From assembly GCA_963575745.1 (NCBI GenBank), contig CAUYUJ010015948.1, positions 1,691,630 through 1,755,629 of the forward strand: DNA of 64,000 nt. The letters are read 5' to 3'. Each line of letters opens with the position of its first letter. The first letter of the stretch is position 1. The position numbers and the translations under genes are program-made. Source of the DNA: Prorocentrum cordatum (lineage: Eukaryota > Sar > Dinophyceae > Prorocentrales > Prorocentraceae). This document shows, in pieces, positions 61,201-64,000 of the stretch. The notes under the pieces were generated by a model. That model was not told the origin of the DNA, made no database searches, and saw only the letters and a list, made by a program, of their open reading frames with translations.

Positions 61201-61635
61201 ACAACTTCGAGGCGCAGGGATGTCGCCAGCTCTTCCGTTGGCTGTCTTCCTCGTTTGTCATGCCTTTGAACGTCGGGTAAGATCTTGACTTTCTGTCATC
61301 GTCGTTCGATGACGACGACCTGCTCCCTGCTCCTCAGACTCCATCCTCACCCCCCTCCTTCCCACGCAATTGAGCCCGCCGACTCTGAAGACCCAAGCTG
61401 GCCCAATATGACCCCCCAGCAACTTTACTCAGGCTCGGGAACGTGTGCCCAATGTCGCATGCTTCCAACGAGTAGCTGCCTGAACTGTGCATTGGTCGGC
61501 ACATTTGCCGTGTGCTGGAGTTTTCCATGCGGAGGGCATTGCCCGCTCGGTGCCCCTTGGGCGGTGCGCGCGCGGCGCTGCACACTGCAGGGCGCGCGCA
61601 CTCGAGCGCGCATGGCATGGGGAGTGGAACCCTCT
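61201..61635. other. Possible further Cys-rich piece
   Basis: Plus frame near 61437-61560 reads GTCAQCRMLPTSSCLNCALV and CWSFPCGGHCPLG. Possibly part of the preceding gene. Rest unassigned. Confidence 0.35.
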
Positions 61636-61760
61636 TTTGGACCTTATTGGGGCTTTCTTGGGGCCTTCTTGGGACCTTCTAGGAGCTGTCCTGGGCTGTT
61701 GGGGGAGCTTCTGGGAACCCTCATTCGGCTCGTTTGGCCTCTCTCCAGCTGTTCCTAATC
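61636..61760. repeat. Short TTGGGG minisatellite
   Basis: GGGGCTTTCTTGGGGCCTTC units, TTGG orientation, same family as 27.8 kb. Confidence 0.7.
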
Positions 61761-63030
61761 CTGCTAAGAACCGTCTGGAAACGAGACTTGACAACCTGAC
61801 GAATGCACTTGTCGTTTCAATCGCTTGAGACTCTCACTCGTAGCTCTCCCTCCTCCTCGACCCCCCGTCCTCTCCCATTCCTCCACGTCCCACTCGCTCC
61901 CCTCGCCCTCGCAGCAGCCGCTGCTGCTGCTGATGCTTTCGCCGCCGCCGTGGTCGCCGCCGTCGCCGTCTGCGAGTGGCGCTCGCCTGACCGCGCGCCG
62001 CCCCACAGGGCCTCCCCTTCGGAGACTGCCGGCGCCGCTGGCGGCTGGAACCCGTGACCCTCGAGGACAGCCACGCCGGCGGTGATGGACGGCCTCGAGG
62101 GGGCCGCGTCTGGCTCCGGTGACCGCCCGAGCCTGGGCGGGGGAGGGGGCACTCTCTCGGACCACCTGCCGCTGGCACGAGGGTCGAGAACCACCCTGCT
62201 CGTGGCGAGACACGCTCGTGCCTTCCGTGCTTGGGCCCTGCGCGAGGAACAAAAGCTGCATGCACACACAGACTTTCCAGGTTCCGCGCTGGCGCGCTGG
62301 GGGACTGTCCCCTAAAACCAACTGTGAGCTCCGAGTCGTTTGTGGACGGTCCGGAGGCCCGCGGGGGACCCCAGGAGGCCGAGAACAGGGAAAGCAAACG
62401 TAGCAGCGCAAATGTGAGCTTTCGAAACGCGCGGATGTCTTGGATCGGCGCTGGACCCCCCATCCACTGGCGCGTGGGCGGCGTCGTTTTGCTGACACTC
62501 CTGGGGCACGCGTGGAGGGCCCAAGGGAGGCCCACACAGCGGAGAGAGACCTCGGGATCCGTTTCCCTCGTGACCCGTCTGCTTCCTGGCGATACAATCA
62601 CCCCGTATAGTGAATAAGAACGCACGGTAAGGACGCAAAGGCCTTGGATGGCAATGTTGACGTTTTTTGAGCGGGGCTGGCCAGCGAAAGTTGCAAGGGA
62701 TGGGACGAAGGGGCAAGGATGCAAGAGTAACCATGGAGAGTTGCTCATTCTTACTATGCGGGTTGGCTGTGTCTGCCCTCCTCGGTTGGCACGCCCGACA
62801 TGGGTGCGGAAAAAATGACACGATTCCTAACAGCAAGCGTTGCCCCAAATCCGCCGACCGTGTCGGCGTGTGGAAGACGCTGTTCTGTTTGACTCGACGT
62901 CGTCTTCGTCGTCGTCGCCGTCGCGTTTGACCCTGCTCTCCCTGGACCTGTCGATGCTCCCCCCCCTTCACTGAGCCATCCTCAAGCCAGCGAGCGAAAG
63001 CGAAACCAAAGCGAACTTGAGCAACCTCGT
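61761..63030. other. Single-copy-like stretch, no gene recognised
   Basis: Contains GCTGCTGCTGCTGAT and GCCGCCGCC runs at 61917-61960 and (GTC)n at 62895-62930. Frames on both strands lack motifs. Nothing supported. Confidence 0.4.
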
Positions 63031-63345
63031 GATTGAGTCGAAGGGGAGCCAGAGACGGCCCCAAAACGACCCAAGACGGCCCCGAGACGGCCCTAGAGGC
63101 CTCCGAGACGACCCAAGAAGACTCCATAATGGCTCCACCAGGGTGCCCACATGGGAGCCCGAGCGAACAGTTCGAGCCCTCGACCCCGAGAAGCTCCCAG
63201 GAGGCCCCGAGAGGCCACCAGGAAGCCCGAAGGGGCCCCCAAGAGGCTCCCAAGAGGCCCCCAAGATGCTCCCAAGAGGCCCCAAAACTGCCCCCGAGAA
63301 GCCTACGAGCGCGCTCCGAACAGACCCCACGAAGTATCCCTGAGG
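63031..63345. repeat. CCAAGA/GGCCCC minisatellite
   Basis: Units such as AGGCCCCCAAGAGGCTCCCA in the CCAAGA orientation, mirror image of 61636-61760 across a 1.3-kb spacer. Confidence 0.75.
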
Positions 63346-63593
63346 ACTCAGCCACACATCAGCGTCGTCGTCACCGCCGACGCCGCCGTCGTGGTCGTCG
63401 TCCCCCTTCAGGGTCGGCGGCGCCTGCCGTGCAAGGTCTTCCCAATGCACGCTACGTGTTGCCTCAAACGAAGAACTGCCGCGGCGACGCCGACAGCGAG
63501 CCCTGCTCAAACTGGACTGGAATGAATGGCAATCGGTCTTCGTCCCATTCTTTCCGTGTCAAGGCGAGGCGAGGCGCCGGTCAGTCGTCCAGG
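63346..63593. other. (CGT/CGC)n and unassigned DNA
   Basis: 63362-63405 is CGTCGTCGTCACCGCCGACG-type triplet DNA; the remainder is unassigned. Confidence 0.5.
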
Positions 63594-63653
63594 GGAAAGG
63601 CCGTACGAGAGCCTGGCGATGGCGGAAAGGCCGTACGAGAGCCTGGCGATGGC
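63594..63653. repeat. 30-bp perfect tandem duplication
   Basis: GGAAAGGCCGTACGAGAGCC plus ten further bases, twice in a row (63594-63623, 63624-63653), no mismatch. Confidence 0.95.
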
Positions 63654-64000
63654 GCCGGAGCGACGCGAGAAACACCTATGTGATCATGCCTGCTGGCAGC
63701 CAAATTCCACCAGTCATTCTGTGGGCCCGTGAAGGTTCCACCGCACCATTCCGATCGTACCTGTGGCACTTTCGGGCGGCCGCCCAGGGGCACCCCTGCG
63801 GCCACTCCTCCCAGGCGGCGGCGACCATCAGTCAGCCCGCCGCGGGGCAGCGCGCGCGCGCGCCTCGTCCTCGCCCGCTTCAAAAGGGGGCCTTGTCCGG
63901 AGCCCTGTGACCCCCGCGGGTGGCGCGGGGGCCTTGGGCGACCACGGCTGCGAGGAGCAGAGGAACGAGGGGAAGAAGAGGGCGAGAGGGGAATGGGCAA
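63654..64000. other. Unassigned right edge
   Basis: GC-rich, with GCGCGCGCGCG at 63850-63860 and a small hairpin CCCCCGC...GCGGGGG at 63913-63932. No gene recognised. Confidence 0.4.

Overview
The window looks like nuclear DNA of a dinoflagellate, possibly a Prorocentrum-type species (the genus is a guess). Evidence: an exact 22-nt dinoflagellate spliced-leader (SL) sequence on the minus strand at 23750-23771; genes lined up on one strand; small 77-bp introns beside an intron bounded by an ambiguous AGGA direct repeat; and very GC-rich, repeat-dominated DNA. Most long open frames here are side effects of GC-rich tandem repeats with few stop codons and are not genes. No rRNA, convincing tRNA, CRISPR array or organelle gene was seen.

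Layout. 1-4116: a decayed minus-strand LINE (ORF1-like, endonuclease, reverse transcriptase), running off the left edge. 4120-7422: a plus-strand Penelope-like retroelement with GIY-YIG nuclease upstream of the reverse transcriptase; a 123-bp repeat lies at its 5' side (4120) and recurs in the same orientation at 9454. 7.4-24.3 kb: accessory repeat DNA containing two composite repeat blocks, each present twice (A at 12.4 and 20.95 kb; B at 17.5 and 19.5 kb), a CACGTG-centred tandem array, microsatellites and the SL. 24.5-27.1 kb: minus-strand Helitron-like remnant with Cys-rich modules. 27.8-29.1 kb: a ~366-bp higher-order repeat.

30.0-48 kb: a minus-strand gene or pseudogene with ~119-codon tandem repeats, split exactly by a 12,014-bp DNA transposon (33919-45932) with inverted ends starting CCCTGAGGCTC and a TA duplication. 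Removing the transposon rejoins the host repeat in frame. All recognised genes inside it lie on the minus strand, in transcription order: gene Y (acidic, multi-exon), gene Z (Lys/Ala/Pro-rich), gene X (three exons), a 126-aa ORF, a CACTA/CMC-like transposase, and a cytosine-C5 methyltransferase-like protein whose catalytic Cys is Ser. This element is the most interesting object in the window. Several of its introns or coding segments hold near-perfect palindromes; one, a 260-bp foldback with 5-bp direct repeats, interrupts gene Y and its removal restores the frame, as expected of an intron-generating transposon (introner).

48-64 kb: foldback/MITE-like elements, a frameshifted retrocopy-like pseudogene (50.58-51.54 kb), a second higher-order CCAAGA/GGCC repeat domain (51.6-55.2 kb), a 4.3-kb ~89-bp satellite (56.0-60.4 kb), and Cys-rich gene fragments (60.4-61.6 kb).

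How it fits together: at least four classes of mobile element (LINE, PLE, Helitron-like, TIR transposon) and small foldbacks are nested in expanding tandem repeats. The best intact coding potential lies in the TIR transposon and the PLE.
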